Source of the DNA: Nematostella vectensis
Lineage: Eukaryota > Cnidaria > Anthozoa > Actiniaria > Edwardsiidae
Direction: 5' to 3'
Assembly (NCBI RefSeq): GCF_932526225.1
Contig: NC_064035.1
Coordinates: forward strand, 16,667,969-16,731,968
DNA: 64,000 bases
In this document: piece by piece, positions 32,508-45,268 of the stretch
How positions within the stretch are numbered: position 1 is the first letter of the stretch
Layout: each line of letters opens with the position of its first letter
Notes under the pieces: model-generated
Seen by the model: the letters and a program-made list of their open reading frames with translations, nothing else
Told to the model about the DNA's origin: nothing
Databases searched by the model: none
Program-made: the position numbers and the translations under genes

Positions 32508-34701
32508 ATGAAGATTCCATCTCCAGAATGGACTAAGATGGTCTCCTCTTTGTATAGATCTTTACTGAGAGAGGGGAAATCCCTACGATTGACTAATCAA
32601 GGTTATTACAAAAGAGAAATCAGACGAGAGTTCGAGAGACAGAGGGACGAAATTGAAGTAGAGAAAATAACTCACCAATATGAGGTAAGGTACCGAAAAA
32701 CATCATATTGTATTATCAAGCTGCAAACCCTTGGATTTTTCATGTCACAGGTGAATTCGATGACTTTAATGCTCAGTAACTCAGCGGCGTAGCCAGGATT
32801 TTTAACAGGGGGAGGGACTTTCAAGGCATTTTCTCCTGTATTTTAGATAATGCCTCATACATTTACTGTATTTTTGGCTGCTAAAAGGGGAGGCCCAGGC
32901 CCCCTTAGCCACCCCTGGCTATGCCACTGGTAACTCGCACTGCACACTATGAAAAACTCAGCTTGTAATAACTTGAGCCCCGTACTCTACTGGTCAGATA
33001 CCACTGGGCATATGGTACAGTATAAAGTTATTTAGGCCCGTACCCAGGAACTTTCTTGGGGGGTGCAAAATCCGAAAAAGGGGACTTTTGAAGTTGGGGG
33101 GATGAGTGAGTTTTCTAATAAGAATCTTACCACCACATTTTTTATGCCTTTGCAGTATCTCACGGGACGTCTATTTTCGGTTTCGATACAATAAAGGCCG
33201 ACATAGATTAATGACATACCAAAGAGATCTAAAGTGCCTTTTTATCTAATTCTCTTATGCTTTATAGCTTAGTCTACAAATAGCGAGTACGTCTATCGTG
33301 AACCGAAAGTGGACTTTCGGCTGATGTGGGGGGGGGGGGGGGGGGTGCATTTGCACCCCGTTGGGTACGGGCCTGTTATTCTGTTGTTTAACCATTATTT
33401 ACCCTTTTTGACCTTTTTTTGCAATGTTCAGGTTAGACCCATAGTTATTTAACCAACCCTGAGAGTTCAATAAAAACCACTTTCCCTAAGGAGCTGCCAA
33501 GGTTGTTAAAGGAGATCATTTGATGAACTTGCTCTGGTTTTCCCACCCCGTCTCTTCTCTTGAGGGCCAAAAGTGCTTATTTATTGACCTTAGGGGGGGG
33601 GGTGAATAGGGGTATGTAAATCCGCTGATCCGCAAAATTTTTGGGGCAAATCCGTGGATCTGCAGATATGTTTAGATCCGCATGGTTTGACAGATAAACA
33701 AAAGGATCGATTGAAATTCATTTAAAATCTGAAATTCGACCGTCAAAGCAGTCAAAATCCGAAACCCGCGCCCAAATTGTTAACAGATCCGTGATCTGCC
33801 GTATTTTCAAAATCAGCCAATCCGCTGAAATAATGATCAAAATCCGTATTCCGTGAGCATTTCAGGGCCGAATCCGCCGATCCCCGAACCTATTCACCCC
33901 CCCTCCCCCCCTTTGGCAGGTTAAGGCTTAACCTAAATGTTGTATAAACAAAGGTTCAAAAGTTGCAATGCTCTCTTAGGTAACTGTAAAGAGTAAGCAA
34001 CAATACCTAAAAAGAACAATCGAAATGGCCTCAAAAACTAGTGCCACAGCTGCACTAAATAAGCCAAAAAACGTAACACCATCAAATCATACAAAATATT
34101 CTGCTAAACTATCCCAACAGCCTATCGATACTGCTAATAAAGGTCAATACAGTCAGTCAGTTAGACCACATGAAAAAATATTGTGGTTTCTGGTCACCAC
34201 CCTACATCCAGAATTTAAGCAGCATGCGACTTTTTTTATTTCTTTAAATAATTTTTTCTCTGTAAAATTTCTAGAATCATGTGAGTTTTCCGTTTTGCCT
34301 TCTTCCATAACAAGAAATGGTGAAAGATAGACATCAAATCGGCCCATTCATCGAAACTTGTGTTCAGGAAACCCTTTCACTGCACTAAAAAGTGTCACAA
34401 AAGTGTCTTGAATAAATCAATTCTTTCATTTTTTTTTGTCAAATTTGGAATACTGATTTTCTCTCATTTTCAATAAATATGATGCTGATTTTCTCCCATT
34501 TTTATACACTGTAGGTTACAACACTTGAACTCTCCATTACAACCTTTTTTTAAAAATATGAAACGTGTAATGTATGAAATAAGCTCTCATTTTGTGGTAT
34601 ATGTTTATTGGCAGCCCATTCTCTTCGTTTCATAGTTTTTTTCCATTTGTTTTCAGAAAGGTATGTACTTCCTAAAAACAAAGCTTGGCGGCTTGCAGTG
34701 A
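32508..34701 (+). CDS. MIEF1-MP: LYR-motif microprotein, ortholog of the MIEF1 upstream-ORF product
   Basis: Small mitochondrial-type LYR protein. Two exons: 32508-32684 (donor GAG/gtaagg) and 34657-34701 (acceptor ttttcag); phase 0, 73 residues. The LYR core is SSLYRSLLREGKSLR, followed by YYKREIRREFERQ and, after the intron, KGMYFLKTKLGGLQ. This lines up end to end with the 70-residue human MIEF1 microprotein (LYRALLRQGRQLRY, IRREFRKNQ, KGLVFLNGKLGRII). In human it is known to act with the mitochondrial ribosome assembly LYR module. No MiD51-like ORF follows within the next 5.8 kb, so here it is a gene of its own. It starts 287 bases from the divergent CCDC177 start codon. A short upstream ORF begins at ATG 32415. 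Reading on from a false acceptor at 33980 gives a longer open frame (to 34330) that was rejected. Confidence 0.87.
32782..32929. mobile_element. 148-bp MITE with 6-bp target duplication
   Basis: Ends cagcggcgtagccagg and cctggctatgccactg are inverted, 14 of 16 matching. Flanks are gtaact on both sides (32776-32781, 32930-32935). In the intron of the LYR gene. Confidence 0.87.
33034..33374. mobile_element. 341-bp MITE of the AGGCCCGTACCCA family
   Basis: Left aggcccgtacccagg, right tgggtacgggcct; flanks gttatt at 33027-33032 and 33375-33380 (one extra T on the left). A G-run of about 17 at 33330-33346. Other members at 58.57 kb and a partial at 47.7 kb. Confidence 0.85.
33590..33908. mobile_element. 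Inverted-repeat element ending GGGGGGTGAATAGG
   Basis: Left ggggggtgaataggggtatg then atccgctgatccg; right cgccgatccccgaacctattc then accccccc. The interior repeats aaatccg phrases. In the intron of the LYR gene. Confidence 0.78.
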
Positions 34702-37179
34702 CGGGATATGGTTTAAAACAGCTTGTATTTATTGTTTATGTTGCTGTGACATCAGCCCAAACCATCTGAAGGCAACTACATCCAGATAGTCACCTGACCA
34801 GAGAAAGGTCAATCTACAGATGCTGTTGGCTACATCATGGCAAGATAACAAGGAAATAGAACTGACAATATAAGCTAAACAGTATGATACAAATATTGTT
34901 GCCAATATGAGGGGATAAAAGAACTTATATTGAACAGATTATACGGAAGAATGCCGCAAGAAAGACAGACTATTCCGGATCTTCAGAAGAAGAATGAATA
35001 TAAATGTTTGAGTATAAATTCAACAATCCAACGTCGGTGTAATTTTGTTCGCTTGTTCGATTCACACCCGTTTTATGTAAAAAAAATGATATCCTCCAGG
35101 ATTCTGTTTTATGCTTTTGGTAGTACTGAGCTCTTTAATGTATTGTACGCTGAACTGACGTTCGTAAAATAAAGAGACATGAAAAAAAGAAGCGTCTGCT
35201 TACAAAGATCGCGGAAACCCGAAAACAGATTAAATTCGGTGCAAAACGATCCTTTTAAGGATCGTTTTAAAATACCCGGCTCCACAGAATGCTTATCTAC
35301 AAAGTGTTTGTTTTTGGGATTCTGTCCCACTCGCTAGAGGTGATTAGCTAGTCATATAAAAGAGATTACTAGAAAAATCCATTATGTGAAACTCACATTA
35401 GACATAGACGACGCGCAAGTGTCAAATTCTGTTGCCAAGTAATGCGTGATTTAGAGATTGGGTCAAAAGTCGTGGTTATTGAGATCAAATATTCCGATGA
35501 AACTGATATGGCCGGTTTTATATAATGACGGTTATATTTTCGAGGACAAAACGCCGTAGCGACAGACTTGCCTAAGTGAATTTGCCCACGACAGCGAGGC
35601 GACTTTATTCTCTGTCAGCCTAGGGTGGCACACTTCTAGTCCAATTACAGAATTACCTCCCTCAAGTGCGTTTACAAAACAGTGCTTATACACTCAAACG
35701 GAACTCGGAGAGTGTTGTGTTTGAGAACTCCCGTAAAAGCACACGAAAGATAGTGCAAGATAAAGTCTTTAAAACACCAAGATACTGATGCGGTACAACT
35801 CTTTAATTACGACTTTAATGAGTAGGACACTTATGGGGTAGCATACAAGAAAGAGCAACGTACAAGCAAAAGAAAAAGATTATCGTGCTACAGCGTGGAC
35901 TCGATAATGGTGAGTTTCCTCTCTTCGTCCCATTACAATCTTTTATAGCTTTATTGAAAACTTAACATTGTTATTATTTGCTTTATTTATCAAGTAATTT
36001 CGTCCGCAGTAAGTCCTAACAGTGTATTTGTTGGAAAGGGGGGGGGGGGGGAATTGTAGATGGACTGTGTGCCTAAACTCAAGAAATAAAATCAAGACCC
36101 TTGTTGGGTAGTTAGCCTTTTTATTACGCCCGGTATGCTTCATAAGGCTTTTGTCAGTAATCTTGCAAGCACTATGGGCTGTATAAATAGAACAAAACAC
36201 TGACCAATACGTAAGAATCCTTTACAGTCGATATACTAGCCTTTATAAGGATTAATTAAAACGAGATGAGATGAGAAGTACGTGTATACGCAGAATAAAA
36301 GCGATTCAACGTAGCTTAACCCGATATTTTAAAATACACCACATCCAATAACGGCACCCTTCCTGGCTTTCTTCCTGTCTGTTACTATCAGTTCACCTAT
36401 CCGTGTCGCGACTCTGTTCTTTCGCGTTCGCTTTTTTTGTGTCCGCATGAGAAATTGAGAGACAATCACGATTTCTTAAGCAGGTGACATTATAGAGGGG
36501 GCTTCTTTTATGTTTTCCATGTTATTATTATTTTTAAGACTGCGCAAATTATTTATCTTGTGCTATAAGAGAAAGGCTGTCTACCGATAAAAAGAAATTA
36601 AAATAGTGTATAGTATATATTTGACCCTACGGTAAAATTAATGTAATTAAACATAGAAAAAAGAAATGCAAATTATGGCCATACTACCCTGAATGTCACA
36701 GGCGAATTTATCTATTAGAGGTCTCATAGTAAACAAAAAAGGCCTGACACTCAAGATATACAAATGCTAGAAAGTAAAGCCTTGTTTACTCACTTCAGAC
36801 AATCCTGACACGAAAGCGGTCGATTTGTCTCATGGCTTTTTTTTTCGTTTATTGGTGAATTAATTGTTTAGAGATACAGCCACATGACGCAATTTTTTTC
36901 TAGCGTAGAGCTTGTCCCGATTTTAATCTTTAGTCACATTTTATTTCATTCCATCTAAACAAGCTTTTAATTACATTATGTTTTTTAACTCGGACATAGA
37001 AAGTCTTGTGTGACTGTCTCGACAAGATTTTTCATTCCGTCCTCCCTGTTTCTGTTGCCTAGGTAGAAGTTTATGTAGTTAAAATGGGGGCTTCTGTTGT
37101 TTTGCTTTATTTACCTTTATTTCCTACTTTTGGTTTTGCAAGAAACTTACAAACACAGAGATAAACAATAACAGGACAT
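34702..37179. other. Gene-poor stretch
   Basis: No coding gene is recognised. A good donor (ATG/gtgagttt) at about 35909 could end a short 5' exon, but no coding partner was found. A G-run lies at 36040-36052. Open frames here look like chance. Confidence 0.5.
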
Positions 37180-37426
37180 CTACAGTGCGAGATTTGAATC
37201 TCGGACTATACTAGTAATCTCGGACTGTTCTAGTAATTTCGATATAATTTCGTGGTATATAACATGCTTATATTGACAACGATCTTTGAAAGTTTCAGGA
37301 AGACTTAGGTATTCTTTTGGCTTGGCTTCGCAAACGAAGATTTCAGGGGTGTCCCACCACAGGTCCACTTTAAGGTAGTTCTGTTGTGTTTTCAGGTTAA
37401 ATATATCCTGCCGCTGTTCATGGACC
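37180..37426 (-). CDS. Carboxypeptidase (M14) activation-peptide-like ORF, possibly propeptide only or relic
   Basis: From a good acceptor (tggacctcag) at 37427 an open frame of 81 codons runs to TAG at 37180. VHEQRQDIFNLKTQQNYLKVDLWW..EIFVCEAKP..TFKDRCQYKHVIYHEIISKLLEQ follows the pattern of the propeptide of metallocarboxypeptidases (V.R...QL.LL..L....LDFW......VDVRV.P......F...G..Y.V.I.D.Q.L...). No zinc-peptidase exons (HxxE, arginine or tyrosine motifs) are found within several kilobases on this strand, and no signal-peptide exon is clear. It may be an orphan exon, a pseudogene fragment, or an inhibitor-like propeptide gene. The family call is from pattern only. Confidence 0.4.
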
Positions 37427-37458
37427 CTGAGGTCCAGTTGAATAAAATCAGAAATCAT

Positions 37459-40400
37459 TGTTTTAAAATATTATGTTTAAAATATTTCCGAAAAGCGTCT
37501 GACATTTACTCTAACGCTGGCCCAAGAAGCGAAATTCGAAATATTTTTATAGCGCGCGAAAATCGCTATACACTGATATTGGAAATACTAAATAAGTATA
37601 TTATGAGTAGATAATTCCACATTGACTGCATTATCAAAAAAAAAACATGCGATAACTGTCTAAATCCTTGTCAACATAAATAGCACCTGAAAAAAAAAGC
37701 ATGCAAGCTCTCACAACGGAAAAAAATCATGCACGTCTTGGAGACAAGAAAAAAAAACATGCACGACTGAGCCCTCCCCACACCACCCCCTCCCCCCTTC
37801 ATTTTTCTAATGGTCCGTCCATTATCAAAAAGTATTCGGCCCTTTAGCCGTCACCCTTGCAAAAACCCCCTAATATTTATGACCGTGCTACGGCACCGGT
37901 ATGTATAGTATTCGAGAGGGGAGGGGGGGGCTAGGGCTACCTTAACAACATCCCTCAACCCCCCTCCCCCACCCTCTTAGACTGTGAAGTAAAACATTAT
38001 GGACAAAAAAATGTCTATGTCCTTCTTCGGCGTTCATGCCTCAACCCCCCCTTATGATTTAGGAGACTTAGGGATTTGGAGTCTTGATATTGCATAAGCT
38101 GCCTTTTTTTCCCAGTGAGAGCAGTGAATTGGACCTCAAAAGAATAACCTTAGGAAAATGACATCTCTCTTCACATGAAGATAAGGTACTAAAAATAAAA
38201 AACAATTGAAAAAAAATAATGACAAGTCTTTTGGTGAAATTACCCTCTAAGTAAAACATATATTCCTTATTCTTTCAAGTTTTTGTTTTGGATATTGGAA
38301 GTCAGAACGCGCGACCAAGCGTGTGGATAGTGTTCAAGGCGCTTAGAGGCGTTCTAATTGTCTGAAAGCCTCGTGTGAATTTGTGTGAGTAAATAATGTA
38401 TTTTTTATGGGGGGGGGGGGGGGGCAGTTCATCTATAAGTTTTACTTTCAGCAGGCTTAAACTTCTTGCCCTCTCCTCACACCAAGAAGAACTATTTAAC
38501 TATAATTTTGTGCACCGTTTATCGTGTGTTTCGTCTCGTCTTCGGTCTTCTTATAGTGACAGTTGAATCTTTGATCTTGGAGATAATCTCGTGTCGATTG
38601 ATTGGTAATCACCTCATCCAGTCGTATCATGTTCCACCCTATTGTCACATCGGGAAGTAGCACAGCCTAAACCATGTTCCGCTTAACAAGGGTCACCTAA
38701 TGGATTTTTAATCTATTGATTTCCCTTCTTTTTTATTTATTTTTATTATAATTATTATTAGTATTATTATTATTTTCTTTTTGCACTGAAAATCATTTTG
38801 GTATTTATTTCTGGTCGCGTCAAAGTCATCTTTCTCTTAATCCGAGCCCGCATTTATGGTGACAGCGGTGAACACCGAGTGTAGATCGGGAGCAGTGTTT
38901 GAACAAGCCGCCATCTTGCGACAGATGCTCTGTTATTTGTTTATCTTGATTTGTTGTTTATCGAAAGATATAATAAGAAGAAATGACCAACCGACATTTC
39001 CATTAGTTCAAAACATAACTTATCTTCGTGTTGGTCCTTATGACTGCTCTGTGTGCTTTTAAGATGGTTTCCCTAATAATGTAATATCCTTCTCTTGCCT
39101 TGTATTTGAAAGAGAAAAATAGAAATAAAATATTTTGGAAAAATGAACCTAAACTACTTAAGAATCGAAATCCAAGATGTTGAACCGAACCCAAATAAAA
39201 TGCCGATAAACTGACTATAACTCTATTTGCCCTAGACAAAAAGATAAGAATGCATCTCATGAAAAATCTTAATCAAAAACCATAATCCTCAAAACGCCGG
39301 TGAATGCGCAGGAGAGCTTTTTGATCACTGTGTCAGCCTAGCACTCACTCAACTGTAAACATCTCACGCTTATGCAGATGTATGATCACTCTATAGAAAT
39401 TGACAATGTTTGCGAAACCTTTTTTTTTTCAATTTCCTATCAAACTTGTATCTTTTCAAACAAAGTGTTTCATGACAAATGGCATGATATTTGATACAAA
39501 GGTACCGTAGGCATTCTTAGGAGTGGTATGCTTAGCTGTTTCTACCCTAAAGGAAAATTGAATCAATAAATGAAGTGACGTTGAACTTACACAATGTTTT
39601 CATTTTTTTCATGTTAATACTTTTAAAAGCAGTTATATAATACCTAAGTAAAAAATGATTTTCCGATCTAAACCACTTGAAATACCATATTTGATGAGTG
39701 TACGAAACCCAACCCAAGTAAAGCCCCAAGCTCTCAAGCAGATTTTACTGTTTCCTGCTTTGCTTGAAGGTTATAATTTATTGGTGTTTTGGTGTATTCA
39801 CAAGTCCAAAGGGAGAATATTTCGTATTCATGGTAATTTATAGATCAAAAACACAGGTTATTCCTCATTTGCCGTTCGCTTCCAGTAAAGATCAATCAAT
39901 GTGTTATTATTTTATGTTCGGCTATGAAGGGCATCTGCACTAAACCTCCTCTTCAGTGGCCGTCAAACTTCGCGTGTACGCCTATCTCTGTGAAGTCATA
40001 ACAACGTAAATCAAGACTGTGGTGATAAGAGGAGCTCAAATTGTTTGTCTAAGCTTTCGTAATGGCGTTCATATCGCCATCCGCTGCATCAAAATGCATC
40101 AAGGTGGCTATAAAAAACCTGCAAGGTATATGTGACATGAGAGTGAAAGGATCCTCGCTCATCTAGCGTCAAAATATCTTGATCATGCAGAGAGGCGTAG
40201 ACGCTTATAAGTGGCGAAGTCGATCAAAGAAGCGAAGTTCACGGATCTACGAATATAACTGATTAGCAGAGACCAACAGCCAATACCGTACCAGCCTTTA
40301 TTTGGGGAAGACTCTTAGCAGGATATCAGTTAAAGTTTCTTCGCAGTGTTGAGTAAGAGTAAGCAATTAGATTCGCGTCGGAAAGCAAAAGAGGCGGGAA

Positions 40401-40512
40401 GTCGACGGTTCTTTTTTTATTATTCCGCGTTCTGTCACCAGAAAACAGAAAGTGCGCATAACACCAGCCAAGATTTGATTATGCTCTGCGCTCTCCAAAC
40501 TCGCTTGGTGAA
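37459..40512. other. Gene-poor stretch upstream of the membrane-protein gene
   Basis: No gene recognised. C/G-rich low-complexity pieces at 37780-38050 and a G-run at 38410-38424. AT-rich otherwise. The promoter and any 5' exon of the gene at 40513 should lie in the right part. Confidence 0.5.
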
Positions 40513-41109
40513 ATGAGGGCGCTTATTAAACACATCGCGATCATCGGCACTTTGCTGATATTAGCTGGACTTGCAGACTGCCTTTACTGTCATCAAGAGA
40601 CCGACTGCTTTGGCGTCTACCCGCACTGTTGCGACGGTCACTGCAAGAAGACATGTAACACGTCATGCACCACTTCTAACGACTGTGGCTCCCCCAATAG
40701 CCTTCAGGAGAAGTGCTGCAATGGCAAATGCGTCAGCATTAATACCATTTGTCCTAACACAACTACATCCTCCACGCAACTCAGCCCCGCCATCATCGCC
40801 GTCCTTGTCGTGTGCATAGTGGTGTTCGCCGCGCTAGGTAGTGTCGCCCTTGTTTCGTACCTCTGTAAGTGCGGGTTCTACTCCAGGCGAAGCCGTTCAA
40901 TGAGCGTTTTCACGCCGTGTCAAGGCGGCAATAAGCGCGACAGTGGCACGGCGTCCTGTGTGGTGGCCGTCAAGGTGACAAAGGCAGGCGAGCAGGAAAA
41001 AGCTCCGAAAACGCACATCTACGCTGAGACTTCGTGGGTGGGAAAGGATTTTATTCAGTCAAAGGGAGCGTACACGAACATTTCAAAGACTGTAGAGAAT
41101 GAAGACTAA
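40513..41109 (+). CDS. Cysteine-rich single-pass membrane protein, intronless, family not recognised
   Basis: 198 residues. Residues 1-22 are a signal peptide (hydrophobic IAIIGTLLILAGLA). The ectodomain, residues 23-80, holds two short modules with the spacing D-C-x6-CC-x2-G/K-x-C-x3-C: DCFGVYPHCCDGHCKKTC and DCGSPNSLQEKCCNGKC. This resembles the C-terminal half of a WAP four-disulphide core. A Thr/Ser linker follows, then a membrane helix at about 92-118 (AIIAVLVVCIVVFAALGSVA), a Cys-Arg juxtamembrane part and an 80-residue polar tail with several tyrosines. Topology and Cys pattern suggest a cell-surface receptor-like or adaptor protein; no function is claimed. AATAAA at about 41947 is a candidate poly(A) signal. 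Confidence 0.8.
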   Translation: MRALIKHIAIIGTLLILAGLADCLYCHQETDCFGVYPHCCDGHCKKTCNTSCTTSNDCGSPNSLQEKCCNGKCVSINTICPNTTTSSTQLSPAIIAVLVVCIVVFAALGSVALVSYLCKCGFYSRRSRSMSVFTPCQGGNKRDSGTASCVVAVKVTKAGEQEKAPKTHIYAETSWVGKDFIQSKGAYTNISKTVENED

Positions 41110-43488
41110 AGCAATAGAGAGGTTTTTAAAACTTAATGGGTTGACAAACATTAAAAAAATCAAGGGGTGATAACCAGAAATCGACGGAGATCTGTTTCAT
41201 TCTCGACAGAATTTGAGTCCGTCTAAAAGATCGTAAATTAAACTAGTGAATAGTATACAAGCCACCGAAAAGACCTAGAACAACAAAGAAGTGATACTCG
41301 AAGGCAAGGTGAAGTCGTGCTGTTTTAAGGACATCTGTTTAGATTTATCATTATGTGGTTTATTTGATCTATTAGTCAAATTTCGTATAGCCAAGGAATG
41401 CATATCAACCACCAGATATAGTTTGGTGTCAAGAATCGCTGTCAATTAGCACATTTACGGACGATATTCCTGGCCTAATGGGTCTTCCCTTCAAGTGTGT
41501 TACGATGCCGCCTTCAATTGGGTCGAACAATACACAGAACAATACTAGGTTAACAGGTTCAATGATTATTAAACTTTTAGGAGTAGGAATGACAGGAGTT
41601 CACTAGTCACTAGACCTAGCGGGCTATAGAGAACCCGACAAAATGCTTTTATTCTTCATTAATGAACAAGGAGGCCGCTATCGCTTTTAAATAGTACAAG
41701 CGGATCTTGTGGCCTAAAAGCGATATATCAATATGAGTTAGTTTAATAGTGTGATGTTTTTGGATTTTCTTCTTATACGTGCATCGCAGTATGTCTGTTT
41801 TTCTTTTGCTTCTCGCCTCAGGTCACTTCCATTTTATCTTCTACCCCACTGGGTAAAGTGCCATCCAAAAAAAATCATAACAAGAGAATGCATACAAAAA
41901 TATAAATAGTCCAACTTTGTATATAAACTTTGGTCGTTAGCAAGTAAATAAAGTAACGATGATGTTTGGTTCGGAAATGTCTTTTTGTGATCGAACTTGA
42001 CTATAGTCAATAACTGGAAATATCAATGTTCGGTGTTATTTCCGTTTTTAGAAGCGCAAAGAATTGTCTTCTATGTTTTAATTAAAGCGAAAGCGTTGAA
42101 GTGCGAAGTGAAAATAGGATAACAGTTCTAATAGGATTGCTTCTAAATGAACCGTCATAGCCGGAGGGCACATAACGAAACGTGCCGAGAATGTCGACCT
42201 TTCCATTATCAAACACAAGCACACCATTTTACAGTTTTGGTTCTGCTGATAGATCTCCTCAGTATAGATTTGTCCCATTATTTTTACTCAGGTAAACGCT
42301 AGCTATACGGCGTTAATGAAACACAACCTGCTTTCCTTATCAGCCAAAAGAAAAAAATCTGTTTTAAATGGGTTATAGTTTGCTCGTTAGCTTTCAAGTT
42401 CATCAAATTTACACCTAGTTTATTTGAAGTGTAAGTTAGTTTGTATTTAGATTAATTCTCGAATACAATTTCTTAGACCATTTAAAGTTTTGTTAACAGA
42501 AAAATGATGAAATCTAATTTAGCGCATTAGACAGAAGCGGCAATGATTTCTCTCATAAAGTTGTGAATTAAGGCGGAAATCAGTCGTACTAAAGAAGAAA
42601 CTGAACACTTCTCTTAACTTAGGTTTTTATTGAAAATCCCCCTCGTACAAAGATGAGGGGATGTATTTACTTGGGCTTATCCTCGATCAAAGCGAGACGC
42701 GGCAATTATCGGCTTAGTTGTCAGTGTTCTTTTTTGCGGAAGGAACATGTACAAGTGCGCACTCTTGATTTGTGTTTTATAAAAGAATCCGATCCTTTTC
42801 TTTTGGCGGCGAATGTCTGCCTTTGCTGGCATGGGAAATAACCAGTATTAACCGACTGGTGAAGGGCAACCTTTTGACCGCCAAGTGCCCGAATACACAA
42901 GCGCAGTATGATAATAATTTATTCGTTACTTTTCCATAACATTGATTCGACCCATCGGATATTAATAGTACTCAAACTAGCAATATTTATTCTTGTAATT
43001 AAATATTTTATATCTTTGTTTTCGTTTAAGGTACCGAAATTGAGTTTTGTTTGGTATAAGTAACTATTAAACACAGCAAGAATTGTCTAGGTGCAATGTC
43101 ACATGTCTAGCCTACGCTCAATCGCTTCTTTATTATGTTTGCTTTTAAGCTTTTTTGGCGGAAGAGACATAAAAAGAAATTCAAGTTTCTCTCTGTCTCT
43201 CAATTTTTCATTAATTTAAAACTGAATTTTACTTAATTAAATCTTAATGATGTGTCCTCCTTTTTGTTGATCATGAAAATGACAATTGTTGGGCGTGTCA
43301 CGCACGTTGACCACCGGTGCACCTTCTTGGCAATTCTCTGATTCTTGCCATGTTTGCCAAAATGGGCCGTCAGACGTTGTAATTTGTGTGGCAACAACTT
43401 CATTTTTTTTCCTATGGTAGCTCTACGCATGAATGGAAAACATTTTTTCCTATTCTAAGTTCAGGCTCCTCAGTCTAGGTAATCCCCC

Positions 43489-43521
<33 letters not shown>

Positions 43522-45268
43522 CCCGCCCGCCCGCTAACTTGAGACCCCGACCACATAAAGTTGCGCAATGTTATAGCACACCGCTGTTCGTGTATATTGT
43601 TTGACATGAGAGACTCAAACGTAACTGTCACAAGAGTCTTGCTTGGAATGCTAACAATTACGAAATCTTGGTCAAAGTTCAATAAAAGAAAAAAATTGTT
43701 TTATATCGCCAAGACAAACTGCCGGTGATATTATAATTCTGCAAGTTATCAAACTAAAATACGTCCTTGATAGGGTAGATTCTCAAACTTGCCGTTATTA
43801 TTATTGATTCTTTGTATCTTACACCACCACAATCACCCCAATTATAATCACCACAATTATATCCAATGTAAAAAAAAAAACGGCAGTGGATCATGGGTCA
43901 TGCTTTTGTTGCCTATAATCTGCCGTTTGTCTTAAGTGTTTGTTCCTTAACAAAACCGCATTCTACTTTTAGTACATTCCTGGGCTGACCTCTTTATTTT
44001 CCCGATACTTGTAAAGTCATTTTGTATGTACAAAAAGATACTCTTGATTTCTCAAAACAAACAGAGAAATCAAAAGGCGTGCCATTACATGATGGGGGCG
44101 ATTGAGGAATTCATATTAGTGATGCAAATGAACCATGTGTTTCGAAACCTCAAGTTGACATCAAAACAGAAAAGTAGCTATTAACTATTAAAGTATAGGT
44201 ATGAACTCTTATCGTCGAGAATGCAATAATAGCCCAAATGACGTCACCCAGTGATCACTTTTTTTCGACTTATAAAATTTATATTAGAGAAATATCCAAA
44301 CAAACAACCGAACAAAAATGTACAAAACAGTGTATTGCCACTGAATATCAATTAACATAATGTTGTTGTCTTATTTTGTTTTGCTTGTCAACATAGTTTT
44401 TGACAGTATACAGTCCGAACGCTTTCATTCTTACGGGCAAACGAAGGACGAAGGTACAGAGTTTCGTTTGCCATCGATTACCCTCAGCAGTCATGTCTCT
44501 TCTTTGAGCGATTATCGGATAAACCTAGAGGATCGGAATACAATATATACTAGATTGTAAACCCAACTAAACCCACAGGCTTTCGACATGAATTGATTGG
44601 GATAATTTAGAAAACTTTGGGATTACCATGTCTGACAAAGAATGCTAGTTTTCGACGCAAATAATCGCTCTTCTGAGAGTGGAAACTTTTCAATGTAATG
44701 TTCTGAATGTAGTGTAACGCGAATTATCCGTTATTAGGTGTTACTTGTGCGACGTGTTTTACGAGAAGTGCTCTACGCTTTTATCAAGTGGATGGTCGAT
44801 AACGGGCTTCTTTACGAGAATCGAAGCGGCGTCCTTTAACGATGCAGCCAATCGCAGCATCACAATGTTCGCTTAACAAAAAAGCGCGCCTTGTAATTAT
44901 GAGATCAGTGAACATTTTAACACTGCGGTGATCCTTATTGTTCTATAGTTAACTCCTGCAAAGAAAGAAGGGTGGAAGATAGGCGTCCTTAAGATTTTTT
45001 AACGATTAATACGGGAGTGTGTAAGTTCTTTGTGCACTTGTACGGCAAACTGTAACCGCAATATACAGTAACAAAAGAAGATCAAACAGTCTTCTGTAGC
45101 TAAGCTAAAATTGACATCTGCTTGACAACCTTTTGTGGGTTCATGTCACTGAAATGTATGCCAACGAGGTTTGTTTTCTTTTGATTTAATGTATTTGCAT
45201 TTAACGCGTGATTTTGTATTTCTGTACGATTTCTAGGTTCGACTGAAGGGGCCCCAAAGCAACCTAAA
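41110..45268. other. 3' UTR and intergenic stretch
   Basis: No convincing gene. A 66-codon plus ORF at 44360-44560 starts with a signal-peptide-like MLLSYFVLLVNIVFDSIQS and could be a small secreted peptide, but nothing else supports it. A C-run of about 31 at 43489-43520 is followed by gcccgcccgcccgc. Confidence 0.45.

Noticed and set aside
33981-34330. Open frame of about 115 codons after an apparent acceptor, in phase with exon 1 of the LYR gene
   Set aside because: The exon at 34657-34701 gives the conserved family ending and stop at the right length; the longer frame is low complexity and has no family match.
43233-43430. Basic 65-codon minus ORF
   Set aside because: No recognisable domain, no splice context and AT-rich chance-like composition.
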